Below are positions 1 through 8,649 of a stretch of DNA of 64,000 bases, piece after piece. The stretch is taken from the NCBI RefSeq assembly GCF_001870735.1, contig NZ_MORL01000014.1:1-64000 (forward strand), in the 5' to 3' direction. A model generated the notes under the pieces. The model saw only the letters and a list, made by a program, of their open reading frames with translations. It did not search any database and was not told the DNA's origin. A program made the position numbers and the translations under genes. This stretch comes from Arsenicibacter rosenii (GTDB lineage: Bacteria; Bacteroidota; Bacteroidia; Cytophagales; Spirosomataceae). Numbering within the stretch: position 1 is the first letter of the stretch; every line of letters begins with the position of its first letter.

Positions 1-22
1 CAGGATCAAACTCTCCATCGTA
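1..22 (-). rRNA. rrs: 16S ribosomal RNA, 5' tip only
   Basis: Read on the minus strand, the edge bases give AGAGTTTGATCCTG, the near-universal start of bacterial 16S rRNA (the 27F site), preceded by ACGATGG as in many Bacteroidota. Only the first ~22 nt of the mature RNA lie in the window, and the gene continues leftward out of it. The mature 5' end is placed by analogy with E. coli, about seven bases before AGAGTTTG, so the boundary is good to a few bases. Confidence 0.93.
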
Positions 23-91
23 AATAATTTGCGTAATCCGAAGATTACAATCTTATAGCCAAGATTTAGTGCTTTATAACTGATATCAATA

Positions 92-102
92 CGTCAAAGA
101 AC
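92..102 (-). promoter_or_regulatory. boxA-like antitermination element in rRNA leader
   Basis: The minus strand reads GTTCTTTGACG between the rRNA promoter and the 16S 5' end. It resembles the TCTTT-containing boxA of rRNA leaders that binds NusB/S10 and protects rRNA transcription from Rho. The position inside the leader fits; the function is inferred. Confidence 0.45.
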
Positions 103-122
103 TGGTTCCTTTTCAGGATGGC

Positions 123-141
123 GGCTAACCGTTTGTTAGCC
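123..141 (-). other. hairpin in rRNA leader
   Basis: GGCTAAC and GTTAGCC form a perfect 7-bp stem around a 5-base loop in the transcribed leader, just after the predicted start site. It could take part in pre-16S processing or antitermination. There is no T-tract after it on the minus strand, so it is not a terminator. Confidence 0.5.
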
Positions 142-162
142 CGTTGTTGTTGATTGGGACTG

Positions 163-193
163 CAAAGGTAGGGGCATTTTTTGCGTTTGTCAA
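163..193 (-). promoter_or_regulatory. rRNA operon promoter (Bacteroidota type)
   Basis: On the minus strand there is a -7 element TACCTTTG (163-170) and a -33 TTG (191-193) separated by 20 bases. This matches the Bacteroidota consensus TTG-N19/20-TAnnTTTG exactly. Transcription would start near 156 and run through a ~135-nt leader into the 16S gene. It is the best promoter match seen in the window, as expected for an rRNA operon. Confidence 0.8.
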
Positions 194-219
194 TACCTTT
201 GTCAAAAAAAATTAAAATT

Positions 220-1851
220 TTATTCCTGTTGCAAAAATGGATATCCGTAAGCTATTGGTGGTGAGAAGGTTTCCTTTATTGTTCTTGCTGAAATCCAGCG
301 AAATAAATTTAGCAGAGAGCCTGCTTTGTCGTTTGTTCCTGATGCTCTCGCCCCACCAAATGGCTGCTGGCCTACTACCGCCCCTGTTGGTTTATCGTTG
401 ATATAAAAGTTACCGGCTGCATTTTCCAGTGCTTTTGTGACCTTTTCAACCACATACCGATCTTTTGAAAAGATAGAGCCTGTTAATGCATATGGGGAGG
501 TTGTGTTGATAATGTTTATCACATCATCAAAAGCCTCATCATTATACACGTATATCGAAAGTACCGGACCAAAGATCTCTTCACACATTGTACGGTAAGA
601 TGGATCCTCAACTTTTAAGATTGTTGGCTCAATAAAATAGCCAACGCTGCTATCATAGTGACCACCTGTTATCACCGTTACTGCCGGATTTTGCTTTGCC
701 TCATCAATATAGCCGGCTATTTTTCTAAAGGAGCGTTCATCTATGACAGCATTGATAAAATTTGAAAAATCTTCAGTACCGCCCATTTTTAGCCCTGCCA
801 CCTGTTCTTTAAGTTTCGCTTCAATTTCTGGCCATAATGATTCTGGTAAATACGCTCTTGAGGCAGCCGAACATTTCTGCCCCTGGTATTCGAATGCACC
901 ACGTAGCAAGCCTGTGACTACTTCGTCCACATTTGCAGATTGATGCACTAAAACAAAGTCTTTCCCACCGGTTTCACCTACGATACGCGGGTATGATTTG
1001 TATTTATGTATGTTGGCCCCAATCGTCGACCAAATCTGCTGGAATACCTTTGTGCTGCCTGTAAAGTGAATACCGGCAAACTCAGGATGACTGAAAATAA
1101 TATCGCCTGCAACCGGCCCATCTACATAAATGAGGTTAATCACTCCATCAGGCAAACCAGCTTTCTGCAATACTTCCATAATCACCTGTGCCGAGTATAC
1201 CTGCGTATAGGCTGGCTTCCATACGGCAACATTCCCCATTAACGCCGCTGATGTAGGCAGGTTTCCGGCAATTGCTGTGAAATTGAATGGTGTCAATGCA
1301 AATACAAATCCTTCCAGCGGACGGTATTCAAGGCGGTTCCAGATACCAGGGGCAGAGTTTGGCTGTTCCTGATAAATCTGCGTCATATAACTCACATTGA
1401 ACCGCAGGAAATCTATTAATTCACATGCAGAGTCTATCTCAGCCTGATACGCATTTTTTGATTGACCCAGCATGGTTGCCGCATTAATCTTAGCCCGGTA
1501 TGGACCGGCAATCAGATCGGCTGCTTTTAAAAAGATGGCTGCCCGGCTTTCCCATGACAAATTTGCCCAGCTATCCCGTGCACTCAAAGCAGCCTTAATT
1601 GCCTGATGGACGTGAGCAGCCTCTCCTTCATGAAAATAACCCAGTGTATGCTGATGATCGTGTGGCGGAGATAAACGAATTTTATTTCCGGTAAACACCT
1701 GCTCACTGCCAATGTACATCGGAATATCAACCTCTTTAGAACGTAATTCTTTGATCGCCTCCTTGAGTGCTTCACGTTCCGGAGAGCCGGGGCGATATTC
1801 TTTTACAGGCTCGTTTGCTGGAGTTGGAACTTTACTGATTCCGTAAGACAT
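220..1851 (-). CDS. pruA: L-glutamate gamma-semialdehyde dehydrogenase (delta-1-pyrroline-5-carboxylate dehydrogenase)
   Basis: A 543-residue aldehyde dehydrogenase of the ALDH4 type. It oxidises glutamate semialdehyde/P5C to glutamate with NAD+, the second step of proline breakdown. The catalytic cysteine is Cys327 in the block GQKCSAAS, and the general-base glutamate is Glu293 in GETGGKDF. The N-terminal segment with LGQSKNAYQAEID and the total length fit single-domain P5CDH, not the bifunctional PutA. The proline dehydrogenase partner is not in the window. The ATG at 1851 lies about 14 nt from a plausible promoter start, and the gene is divergent from thrC. It is the first complete gene after the rRNA promoter region. 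Confidence 0.95.
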   Translation of the reverse strand: MSYGISKVPTPANEPVKEYRPGSPEREALKEAIKELRSKEVDIPMYIGSEQVFTGNKIRLSPPHDHQHTLGYFHEGEAAHVHQAIKAALSARDSWANLSWESRAAIFLKAADLIAGPYRAKINAATMLGQSKNAYQAEIDSACELIDFLRFNVSYMTQIYQEQPNSAPGIWNRLEYRPLEGFVFALTPFNFTAIAGNLPTSAALMGNVAVWKPAYTQVYSAQVIMEVLQKAGLPDGVINLIYVDGPVAGDIIFSHPEFAGIHFTGSTKVFQQIWSTIGANIHKYKSYPRIVGETGGKDFVLVHQSANVDEVVTGLLRGAFEYQGQKCSAASRAYLPESLWPEIEAKLKEQVAGLKMGGTEDFSNFINAVIDERSFRKIAGYIDEAKQNPAVTVITGGHYDSSVGYFIEPTILKVEDPSYRTMCEEIFGPVLSIYVYNDEAFDDVINIINTTSPYALTGSIFSKDRYVVEKVTKALENAAGNFYINDKPTGAVVGQQPFGGARASGTNDKAGSLLNLFRWISARTIKETFSPPIAYGYPFLQQE

Positions 1852-1871
1852 AATCGAAGTGCTTTTTTTTT

Positions 1872-1879
1872 CAAATTTA
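1872..1879 (-). promoter_or_regulatory. probable pruA promoter (-7 element)
   Basis: The minus strand reads TAAATTTG, a perfect TAnnTTTG -7 box, 21 bases before the pruA start codon. At the -33 distance the sequence is ATG, not TTG, so the upstream element is imperfect. Confidence 0.45.
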
Positions 1880-1994
1880 GTATATCCTCCTACTTTTTCA
1901 TCACACTATCAGCACACCGTTTTGGGCTAATTACTTTTATAAGAGGGCCTTTTGGGTGATTTCCTGTAACTTGCCGACGTTTTCGTTAATCATC

Positions 1995-3302
1995 ATGCAG
2001 TTTTACAGTACGAATAATAACTCTTCAAGGGTTTCCACAAAACAAGCACTTTTCCACAGTATGCCTGTGGATAAAGGCCTCTATATGCCTGTGTCGATTC
2101 CTTATCAGGATATTTCATTCTTTGATAAGATTGCAGGTGGTTCACTTGCTGATGTTGGCTACGAAATTTGCAAGGCACTTTTTGCAGGTGAAATAGCTGA
2201 TGCTGACCTTCAGCAAATTACTCATCAGGCTTTTCCGTTTGAAACGCCGGTCGTGGCTCTTGAAGATGGCGCGCTGGGCGTTCTTGAGCTGTTTCACGGA
2301 CCTTCGCTTGCCTTCAAAGATGTAGGTGCCCGTTTTATGGCCAGTCTGATGTCTTATTTTTCCGGCAAGTCAGATCAGGAGGTCCATATACTCGTTGCTA
2401 CATCCGGTGATACCGGCGGAGCCGTTGCCATGGGGTTCCATAACGTTCCCGGGGTCAGGGTATCAATCCTGTATCCTACCGGACGTGTAAGCGATTTACA
2501 GGAAAAGCAGTTAACCACCCTTGGCGGAAATGTGCAGGCTTTTGAGGTAAAGGGGTCATTTGATGATTGTCAGGCTCTTGTTAAGCAAGCATTTCTGGAT
2601 ACTTCGTTAACGAACCGCATAGCGCTTTCATCGGCTAATTCAATTAACATTTTCCGGTTGATCCCACAAAGCTTTTATTACGTGAGTGCATATGGCCAGT
2701 CGAAACGGGTTGGTAAACCAATTGTGTTCTCAACGCCAAGTGGCAATTTCGGAAACTTAAGTGCTGGTATCCTGGCAAGTAAAATGGGCTTACCTGTTCA
2801 CCATTTTATTGCTTCTACGAACTTAAATCATGTCGTTCCTGACTATTTACACACCGGCACTTATGCCCCTAAAGAGTCAGTAGCAACGATTTCAAATGCC
2901 ATGGATGTTGGCAGCCCCAGCAATTTTGTGCGCCTTACGCACCTTTATGGTGATCAGTTTGATACGGTTGCAGAACATGTTAAGGGATATTACTTTGACG
3001 ATCCATCCACTGAAGCCGGAATGCAGCAAATTTACAGTCAGTATGGCTATGTCGCTTGTCCACACACTGCTATCGGCATTATGGGGGCTCAGCAAGATAA
3101 AATCAGATCTACTCAGGATGTTTATCATATTGCTTTGGCCACGGCCCATCCGTCTAAATTCAAACCACTTGTTGAGCAGGTGCTGAATATTGACGTTGAC
3201 GTTCCTGAGCGGCTCGCAGTTTTGGCAACGCGTAAAAAACAATCGTATCTGATTGATCCGGATTACGGAAGTTTCAAAGAAGCATTACTTGCCACTATCT
3301 GA
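1995..3302 (+). CDS. thrC: threonine synthase
   Basis: A PLP enzyme converting O-phosphohomoserine to threonine. The ATG at 1995 gives 435 residues beginning MQFYSTNNNS, the usual N-terminus of this family. An in-frame ATG at 1956 would only add a non-conserved stretch. The PLP lysine is Lys108 within SLAFKDVGARF, and ATSGDTGGAVA and FSTPSGNFGN are the substrate- and phosphate-binding segments. The hom and thrB genes that often precede thrC in Bacteroidota are absent, so this copy stands alone. It ends at a strong shared terminator facing the TPR gene. Confidence 0.95.
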   Translation: MQFYSTNNNSSRVSTKQALFHSMPVDKGLYMPVSIPYQDISFFDKIAGGSLADVGYEICKALFAGEIADADLQQITHQAFPFETPVVALEDGALGVLELFHGPSLAFKDVGARFMASLMSYFSGKSDQEVHILVATSGDTGGAVAMGFHNVPGVRVSILYPTGRVSDLQEKQLTTLGGNVQAFEVKGSFDDCQALVKQAFLDTSLTNRIALSSANSINIFRLIPQSFYYVSAYGQSKRVGKPIVFSTPSGNFGNLSAGILASKMGLPVHHFIASTNLNHVVPDYLHTGTYAPKESVATISNAMDVGSPSNFVRLTHLYGDQFDTVAEHVKGYYFDDPSTEAGMQQIYSQYGYVACPHTAIGIMGAQQDKIRSTQDVYHIALATAHPSKFKPLVEQVLNIDVDVPERLAVLATRKKQSYLIDPDYGSFKEALLATI

Positions 3303-3303
3303 C

Positions 3304-3338
3304 AAAAGAGGGCCGGAGATTTAATCCGGCCCTCTTTT
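3304..3338. terminator. bidirectional terminator between thrC and TPR gene
   Basis: A perfect 14-bp stem (3304-3317 with 3325-3338) around a 7-base loop. It is flanked by A-tract and T-tract so that it can stop transcription from both convergent genes. Confidence 0.85.
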
Positions 3339-3342
3339 ATTT

Positions 3343-5154
3343 TTAGTTTAACACATCTCCTCGCAATGCCCTGAAGCGCTTTCTGGCTTCGGCTCCGTGA
3401 ATACTGGCCGGATAATCAGTCAGAAGCTTTTGATATAATGCCATTGCTGCCGCTTTGTCTTTCTTACGCTCTTCTATAATTTTTGCTTCCAGAAATAATG
3501 CATCATCTCCCAGAATATCCTGTGCATACTGGTTTAGCAATTGTTTCAGATCTTCCAGCCCCTCATCTGTTTTGCCTTGCTTGAGGTATGTATTTGCCCG
3601 TAACCAAAGAATTTCATCGGCCAGCATGTGGTTCTGATACTTTTTCAACATTTCTGTCAGGTTATCCACAGCCTCATCTGTTTTGTTCTGAAAGAGCATT
3701 AATTCTATAGCAGCATATTCCCGCAAAGCTGTTTCATTACTGTCAAGGCCTGTATTATCCAGAATCAGCAGACTCAGCGATTCGGCGTCATTAGCAATCT
3801 CTCTGGATGTTGCCAGCTTGAGGATATCCAGAATGTCTTTGGCTACCGCAAAGTTTCCGCTGTAGTAATGCAGTTTAGCATTTTTTAGCTTTGCTTCATG
3901 GCCCAGCGGTTCTTCTTTCTGTGATTTCTCTACTTGTGCATATAGCAGCGTAGCCTCCCAAGGTTCTGCTTTTAACAGATAAACATCTCCCTTGTCGATT
4001 TTACAGCGATCAATAAAGTTTTTATCGCCTTTGCTTAAGTTGATTGCCAGATCCAGCACGGTTAATGCCGTATCTTTTTCATCCAGGTAATTGGCATATA
4101 AGTTTGCCGTACTGCGTAATGCTTCAAGCGTTTTGGCGCTTGTCCCTACTTCCTGAAGCATTTTCTGGTAGTCGGTTATTAATTTCCTGATTTCTGATTT
4201 ATCAACAGGGTATGTGTTCTTCACTTGCTCTTCACGGGCGTTTATGACCATCCGCCGTGCAAAGGCATATAACTGTCCTTGTGGATAAGTTGTGGCTACA
4301 TAGTCAAACGCATCTGCAGCCGTTTTGTATTCTTTGTTATTGAGCGCAATTACTCCCAGGTCATATACACGGCTTCCACTTAGCTTCAATCGTTTATCAG
4401 TCGCCTTTTCCTGCAATAGCGCACGGCTGAACTTCTGTTTCTGTACAAAATACCAGGTTAAGAGTTCGCTATGCCCTAATTCCATCGGCTCTTGTTGGAT
4501 TCGGCTGTAAAGTACTTTTTCCAACAACTCTTCTTCTTTGGTGTTGATAAGTCCCTGCAAGCCTGCTAGAACAACCTCTTTTTTATCAATTTGCCGGTTC
4601 AGGGATATTAATTCATTAATCCACTTTTCTGTCTGGCCGGTTCCCTTGTAGAGCCTGGCTAGCTCTTCACTGTAGGCATTCGGTGTCCCACTTTGTATCC
4701 GCGCCATTTCGAGTGCCTTGATAGCCCACCGGCTTTCTCCGATGTCGTTAAACGCGATAGTAACCTGCTCGAGCTTCGCCTGCGATTTTTTGGCCAGATC
4801 CAGACCTGCCTGAAAATGTTTTTGCGTTTCTGTTGTGTCTCCCTGTTGGTTGTATACCATCCCGGTTAACACTTCAAAGATTGGCGCGTTCACGTCGTCT
4901 GAACGCGTTTGCTTTTTCAAAAACTTCAAGGCTTCATCTTCCCGTTTAGTTTTCAACAAACTATTCACATAACGAAACCCCACAGGCCAGCTGGTTTTCT
5001 CTTTCAAGACCTTTGCGTATTCAGCAGCAGCTTTTGTATACTCCTCCTTTTTGTAATACTCATTCGCCAGCTCATCTGACACAGACTGCCCTGCTGCGAC
5101 ACCACTCACAAGCATCAACAACCCTAACAAATTATTAACAACCCTATTTTTCAT
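3343..5154 (-). CDS. secreted tetratricopeptide-repeat protein
   Basis: A 603-residue protein starting at the ATG at 5154. The start was chosen because it is followed directly by a clean signal peptide (MKNRVVNNLLGLLMLVSG then AAGQS). Longer starts run into the DnaA-box region. The mature part is a continuous solenoid of TPR-like helical pairs, for example LANEYYKKEEYTKAAAEYAK near the N-terminus and ALYQKLLTDYP at the C-terminus. This suggests a periplasmic or outer-membrane-associated scaffold that binds partner proteins. No catalytic domain is visible. It lies immediately left of the candidate replication origin and is convergent with thrC. The cellular role is unknown. Confidence 0.85.
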   Translation of the reverse strand: MKNRVVNNLLGLLMLVSGVAAGQSVSDELANEYYKKEEYTKAAAEYAKVLKEKTSWPVGFRYVNSLLKTKREDEALKFLKKQTRSDDVNAPIFEVLTGMVYNQQGDTTETQKHFQAGLDLAKKSQAKLEQVTIAFNDIGESRWAIKALEMARIQSGTPNAYSEELARLYKGTGQTEKWINELISLNRQIDKKEVVLAGLQGLINTKEEELLEKVLYSRIQQEPMELGHSELLTWYFVQKQKFSRALLQEKATDKRLKLSGSRVYDLGVIALNNKEYKTAADAFDYVATTYPQGQLYAFARRMVINAREEQVKNTYPVDKSEIRKLITDYQKMLQEVGTSAKTLEALRSTANLYANYLDEKDTALTVLDLAINLSKGDKNFIDRCKIDKGDVYLLKAEPWEATLLYAQVEKSQKEEPLGHEAKLKNAKLHYYSGNFAVAKDILDILKLATSREIANDAESLSLLILDNTGLDSNETALREYAAIELMLFQNKTDEAVDNLTEMLKKYQNHMLADEILWLRANTYLKQGKTDEGLEDLKQLLNQYAQDILGDDALFLEAKIIEERKKDKAAAMALYQKLLTDYPASIHGAEARKRFRALRGDVLN

Positions 5155-5221
5155 TTTATAAATATCTTTTTTAAAGAACATTATTATAAGATTTAGCTGT
5201 GTGGAAATGTGTATTACCAGA

Positions 5222-5633
5222 CTATGCACACATTATACACATTTAACAAATAGTAATCAACATAGTTATCCCCTTTTTGCACATTACCTATCCACGTGTA
5301 ATCGCTTGTTTTAAAGTGAATTAACATGTTGTCCACATTTAGGTGAAATGTTTATGCACAAATCCACCAAGTCAAAACATCCACAGGACGACTATGCGTA
5401 TAACGTGTGTCTTCTATGTTTATGACATGTAGTTTTTCCTGAAACCTGAATGTGGATAAGTCTGAAAGTGAATATCTATACAGTTATTCACATTCTGTCG
5501 GCTGGTGAGCTGATAGTTATCCACAGGGTTTATGGAGTTATTCACAGCCTTGTCCACAAAAAACTTTCACTTTTTTAATTTTACATTGACCTTTTATCCA
5601 GACGACTGAAAACGCTCGTACCCCTGTGGATTA
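5222..5633. other. oriC: candidate chromosomal replication origin (oriC) with DnaA-box cluster
   Basis: A gene-free stretch of about 510 bp (5155-5665) holds six perfect TTATNCACA boxes at 5233-5241, 5352-5360, 5451-5459 (minus strand), 5484-5492, 5517-5525 and 5538-5546. One-mismatch boxes occur at 5222, 5329, 5550, 5594 and 5625 (minus strand). An A/T-rich tract at about 5557-5592, next to the densest boxes, could be the unwinding element. The gene after next is mnmG (gidA), a frequent origin neighbour. The rRNA operon to the left and the rplM, dcw and tsf clusters to the right are transcribed away from this point, as expected for a bidirectional origin. dnaA itself is not in the window. 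Confidence 0.85.
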
Positions 5634-5665
5634 CCATACAGAAAACTAGTTAAACCGGCTTAATA

Positions 5666-6553
5666 CTATTGATGGCGAAAGATGTAAATCACGCTGGAAT
5701 AATTTCCGGAGTTGCGGGCAGACAGGTTAGATTTCAGGCCTTGTATAAAACTTTCTACCAGATTCGTTCGCCCATCCCGATACTTAGTGCTGAGCATGGC
5801 AATGTAAAACGAATCGAAGTACATGGGCTGCTGGTCTTTTAACGTAAGGGAGTGCGTTGCCATTAGTCGTTTAATAGTAGCGGGTGTAAAATGATGCAGG
5901 TGTCTCGGTACATCATAAGCCGCCCAATACTGCTTGTAATGTATTGCGTCAGCAGATACATTGTTCGGAACCGCAATAAGTAATGTGCCTTCGGGCTTCA
6001 ATAATTGCTTAAGCTTATAAGCTACCTGATCAAGTTCTGCGACATGTTCGAGAACATGCCACAACGTGATAACATCATACTTTTTATCCGGATCAAATTC
6101 CTGCAAGCTCTCCCCTATCCTACTGTTTAATCTCTCCGATGCGATTTTCCGGGCATCAGAGTCGGGTTCCATTCCCTGAATGACCCATCCACGTTTACTA
6201 CATGCTTCTAAAAAACTACCTGTACCGCACCCAATGTCCAGAATACTTCCCGTTCCTTTATTTAAGTCATTGATCAGATTCACTTTTCCTTTCAGCGTGT
6301 ACTGACGAACTGTCCGGTATAGAAAGTTGATAAATCCCTTACTCTCGTCATTGTGCGAAACATATTGTTCAGATTTGTAAAACTGTCCTATTGAATGCTG
6401 ATCTGGTCTGGGATTAGTGAATCGAAAGCTGCATTCCGTACATTCCTGAATGGTAAAATCAGACTGGCTAACCAGATAATCTTTGCAAGTGAGAAAATGG
6501 CTGAGTTGGCTTGATCCGCAAACCGGACAGGCGGTTAAAGTTTCTGTACTCAT
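5666..6553 (-). CDS. class I SAM-dependent methyltransferase with N-terminal zinc-ribbon
   Basis: A 295-residue protein. Residues ~8-45 carry two CxxC pairs (CPVCGSS and CTECSF), a zinc ribbon typical of methyltransferases in surface-sugar and lipid pathways. A Methyltransf_23-type Rossmann fold follows, with the SAM motif ILDIGCGTGSFLEA and the post-II motif YDVITLWHVLEHV. The pattern PRHLHHFTP is common to this family. The substrate cannot be told from the sequence. It lies between the candidate origin and mnmG, separated from mnmG by a terminator, so it probably has its own promoter. Confidence 0.85.
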   Translation of the reverse strand: MSTETLTACPVCGSSQLSHFLTCKDYLVSQSDFTIQECTECSFRFTNPRPDQHSIGQFYKSEQYVSHNDESKGFINFLYRTVRQYTLKGKVNLINDLNKGTGSILDIGCGTGSFLEACSKRGWVIQGMEPDSDARKIASERLNSRIGESLQEFDPDKKYDVITLWHVLEHVAELDQVAYKLKQLLKPEGTLLIAVPNNVSADAIHYKQYWAAYDVPRHLHHFTPATIKRLMATHSLTLKDQQPMYFDSFYIAMLSTKYRDGRTNLVESFIQGLKSNLSARNSGNYSSVIYIFRHQ

Positions 6554-6582
6554 AAAAAAGTTAAATCAATATGTTACAAAAA

Positions 6583-6618
6583 TCCCCTGATAACAGGTAT
6601 AATGCTGTCATCAGGGGA
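6583..6618 (-). terminator. terminator downstream of mnmG
   Basis: TCCCCTGA/TCAGGGGA with an inner TAACAG/CTGTCA extension (one mismatch) forms a 14-position stem with an 8-base loop. It is followed on the minus strand by a run of T. It lies between the mnmG stop and the methyltransferase start. Confidence 0.75.
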
Positions 6619-6633
6619 ATATTCTTTTTTATA

Positions 6634-8502
6634 CTATCGGCCCAGGTAAACCAGAAGAATTGAAATATCAGACGGGCTTACACCACTTATCCGCATTGCC
6701 TGACCGATGGTAGCCGGCCGCAACCGTTTTAGTTTATCACGTCCTTCAAACGAAAGCGCGTGTATACGATCGTAGTCAAATGCCGGATTTATTTCCAGAC
6801 CTTCCCAGCGGGTGATCTTTTCGGCATTCAGCCTTTCGCGATTCAGGTAGTCTTCATACTTAATTTCAATAGCTACCTGTTCAACGGCTTTTTGGGGGAT
6901 TTCTGTATAATATTGGTTTTCCGGTAACCATTTCAACAACTCAGCAACGTCATCAAAGCCGATCTCCGGCCGTTTAATCAGCGTATATAACGGGCTTTTT
7001 TCGCGTATAGCGGCACTGCTTTTTTCGGTCAGCCATGAATTAATTTCATCAGGTTTGACTTTAGTCGCTTTAACATCATCGATCAGACTAGCGACCAGGG
7101 CTCGTTTGGCTTGTAGTTTCTGATAACGTTCTTCACTTGCCAGCCCGATTGAATAACCTTTTTCTGTAAGCCGCAAATCTGCATTATCCTGTCGTAAAAG
7201 CGTTCTGTATTCGGCTCTCGACGTAAACATGCGATATGGCTCTTCTGTGCCTTTGGTAATCAGGTCATCAATCAGTACACCAATATATCCTTCAGACCGT
7301 GAAATGGTGAACGGATCTTTTTCCACTACATTCTGATGTGCATTTATACCGGCAATCAGTCCCTGACAAGCAGCTTCTTCGTACCCGGTTGTTCCGTTTA
7401 TCTGACCTGCAAAGAAAAGATTATGGACTAGTTTAGTTTCAAGCGTATTGCTTAACTGCGTCGGTGGAAAGAAATCATATTCCACAGCGTAACCGGGCCT
7501 GAACATTTTCACCTGTTCAAAACCGGCGATTTTACGCAGCGCTTCGTATTGGACGTCTTCCGGTAAAGAGGTTGAAAAACCATTTACATAGACTTCGACA
7601 GTATCCCAACCTTCTGGTTCAACGAAAATCTGGTGCCGGTCTTTATCTGCAAAACGATTGATTTTATCTTCAATGGACGGACAATATCTGGGACCAAGGC
7701 CTTTTATCCGGCCTGTAAACATCGGAGATTTTTCAAATCCGGTTTTAAGTATATCGTGAACATGCTGATCGGTATATGTAATCCAGCAACTACGCTGCTT
7801 GGTTAACGCCGGTGTATCCATATACGAAAACTTGTCCGGATCTTCATCGCCTTTTTGCTCTTCCATAGCGGCATAGTTAAGGCTCCGGCCATCGACCCGT
7901 GGAGGTGTTCCTGTTTTCATCCGGCCTGATTCAAAACCAAGACTAATCAATTGCTCTGTCAAACCTGTGGCTGCTTTTTCTGCCGTCCGGCCTCCGCCAA
8001 AGATTTTTTCACCAATGAAAATCCGTCCGTTGAGGAACGTTCCGTTTGTTAATACAACTGCTTTAGCGTGGAACGTAATGCCCATACTTGTTTTAACGCC
8101 CGTTACCTGATCGTTCTCAACAAGGATTTCATTTACGGTATCCTGCCAGAAATCAACGTTTTTATTTTGTTCCAGCGTCATCCGCCATTCATTGGCAAAC
8201 AGCATCCGGTCACTTTGGCAACGCGGGCTCCACATAGCAGGTCCCTTCGACCGGTTCAGCATTCTGAACTGTATCATGCTTTTATCACTGATGATGCCAG
8301 ACATACCACCCAGCGCATCAACCTCCCGAACAATTTGCCCTTTAGCTACTCCCCCCATTGCAGGATTACATGACATCTGGGCTATCGTTTGCATATTCAT
8401 AGTAATGAGCAAAACTTTTGAACCCATTACCCCTGCTGCATGCGCTGCCTCACATCCTGCGTGCCCTGCACCTACTACTATGATATCGTATGAAGCGAAC
8501 AT
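6634..8502 (-). CDS. mnmG: tRNA uridine-5-carboxymethylaminomethyl modification enzyme MnmG (GidA)
   Basis: A 622-residue FAD enzyme. With MnmE it makes the cmnm5 modification at U34 of several tRNAs. The FAD fingerprint VVGAGHAGCEAA lies near residue 10, the MnmG signatures AGQINGTTGYEEAACQGL and TSRAEYRTLLRQDNADLRLT are intact, and the C-terminal MnmE-binding helical domain ends SGVSPSDISILLVYLGR. The ATG at 8502 puts the Rossmann motif at the usual distance. An in-frame GTG at 8529 is possible but would overlap the parS-like palindrome. mnmG next to the replication origin is a widely conserved arrangement. Confidence 0.97.
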   Translation of the reverse strand: MFASYDIIVVGAGHAGCEAAHAAGVMGSKVLLITMNMQTIAQMSCNPAMGGVAKGQIVREVDALGGMSGIISDKSMIQFRMLNRSKGPAMWSPRCQSDRMLFANEWRMTLEQNKNVDFWQDTVNEILVENDQVTGVKTSMGITFHAKAVVLTNGTFLNGRIFIGEKIFGGGRTAEKAATGLTEQLISLGFESGRMKTGTPPRVDGRSLNYAAMEEQKGDEDPDKFSYMDTPALTKQRSCWITYTDQHVHDILKTGFEKSPMFTGRIKGLGPRYCPSIEDKINRFADKDRHQIFVEPEGWDTVEVYVNGFSTSLPEDVQYEALRKIAGFEQVKMFRPGYAVEYDFFPPTQLSNTLETKLVHNLFFAGQINGTTGYEEAACQGLIAGINAHQNVVEKDPFTISRSEGYIGVLIDDLITKGTEEPYRMFTSRAEYRTLLRQDNADLRLTEKGYSIGLASEERYQKLQAKRALVASLIDDVKATKVKPDEINSWLTEKSSAAIREKSPLYTLIKRPEIGFDDVAELLKWLPENQYYTEIPQKAVEQVAIEIKYEDYLNRERLNAEKITRWEGLEINPAFDYDRIHALSFEGRDKLKRLRPATIGQAMRISGVSPSDISILLVYLGR

Positions 8503-8521
8503 TTTTGCGGTTTTTGTAAAA

Positions 8522-8537
8522 TGTTTCACGTGGAAAC
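8522..8537. promoter_or_regulatory. parS-like palindrome (candidate ParB site)
   Basis: The 16-mer TGTTTCACGTGGAAAC matches TGTTnCACGTGnAACA at all but the last two fixed positions and has the full CACGTG core. It sits 20 bp upstream of the mnmG ATG and about 3 kb from the DnaA-box cluster, where chromosomal parS sites are expected. A chance CACGTG-centred palindrome cannot be excluded, and no parA/parB is in the window. Confidence 0.5.
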
Positions 8538-8602
8538 TTTTACAAAGTTGGTGAATTCATAGAAATTAAAAGAACTATTCTGGAACAATAGCCATAAAAA
8601 AA

Positions 8603-8627
8603 AGGTGCCACTGCTTAGGTGACACCT
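8603..8627 (-). terminator. terminator of the DUF4175 gene
   Basis: AGGTGCCAC/GTGACACCT forms a 9-bp stem with one mismatch and a 7-base loop. It is followed on the minus strand by eight T residues, just past the stop codon of the upstream gene. Confidence 0.75.
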
Positions 8628-8649
8628 CATGAAAAAAGCTAATGATCAA

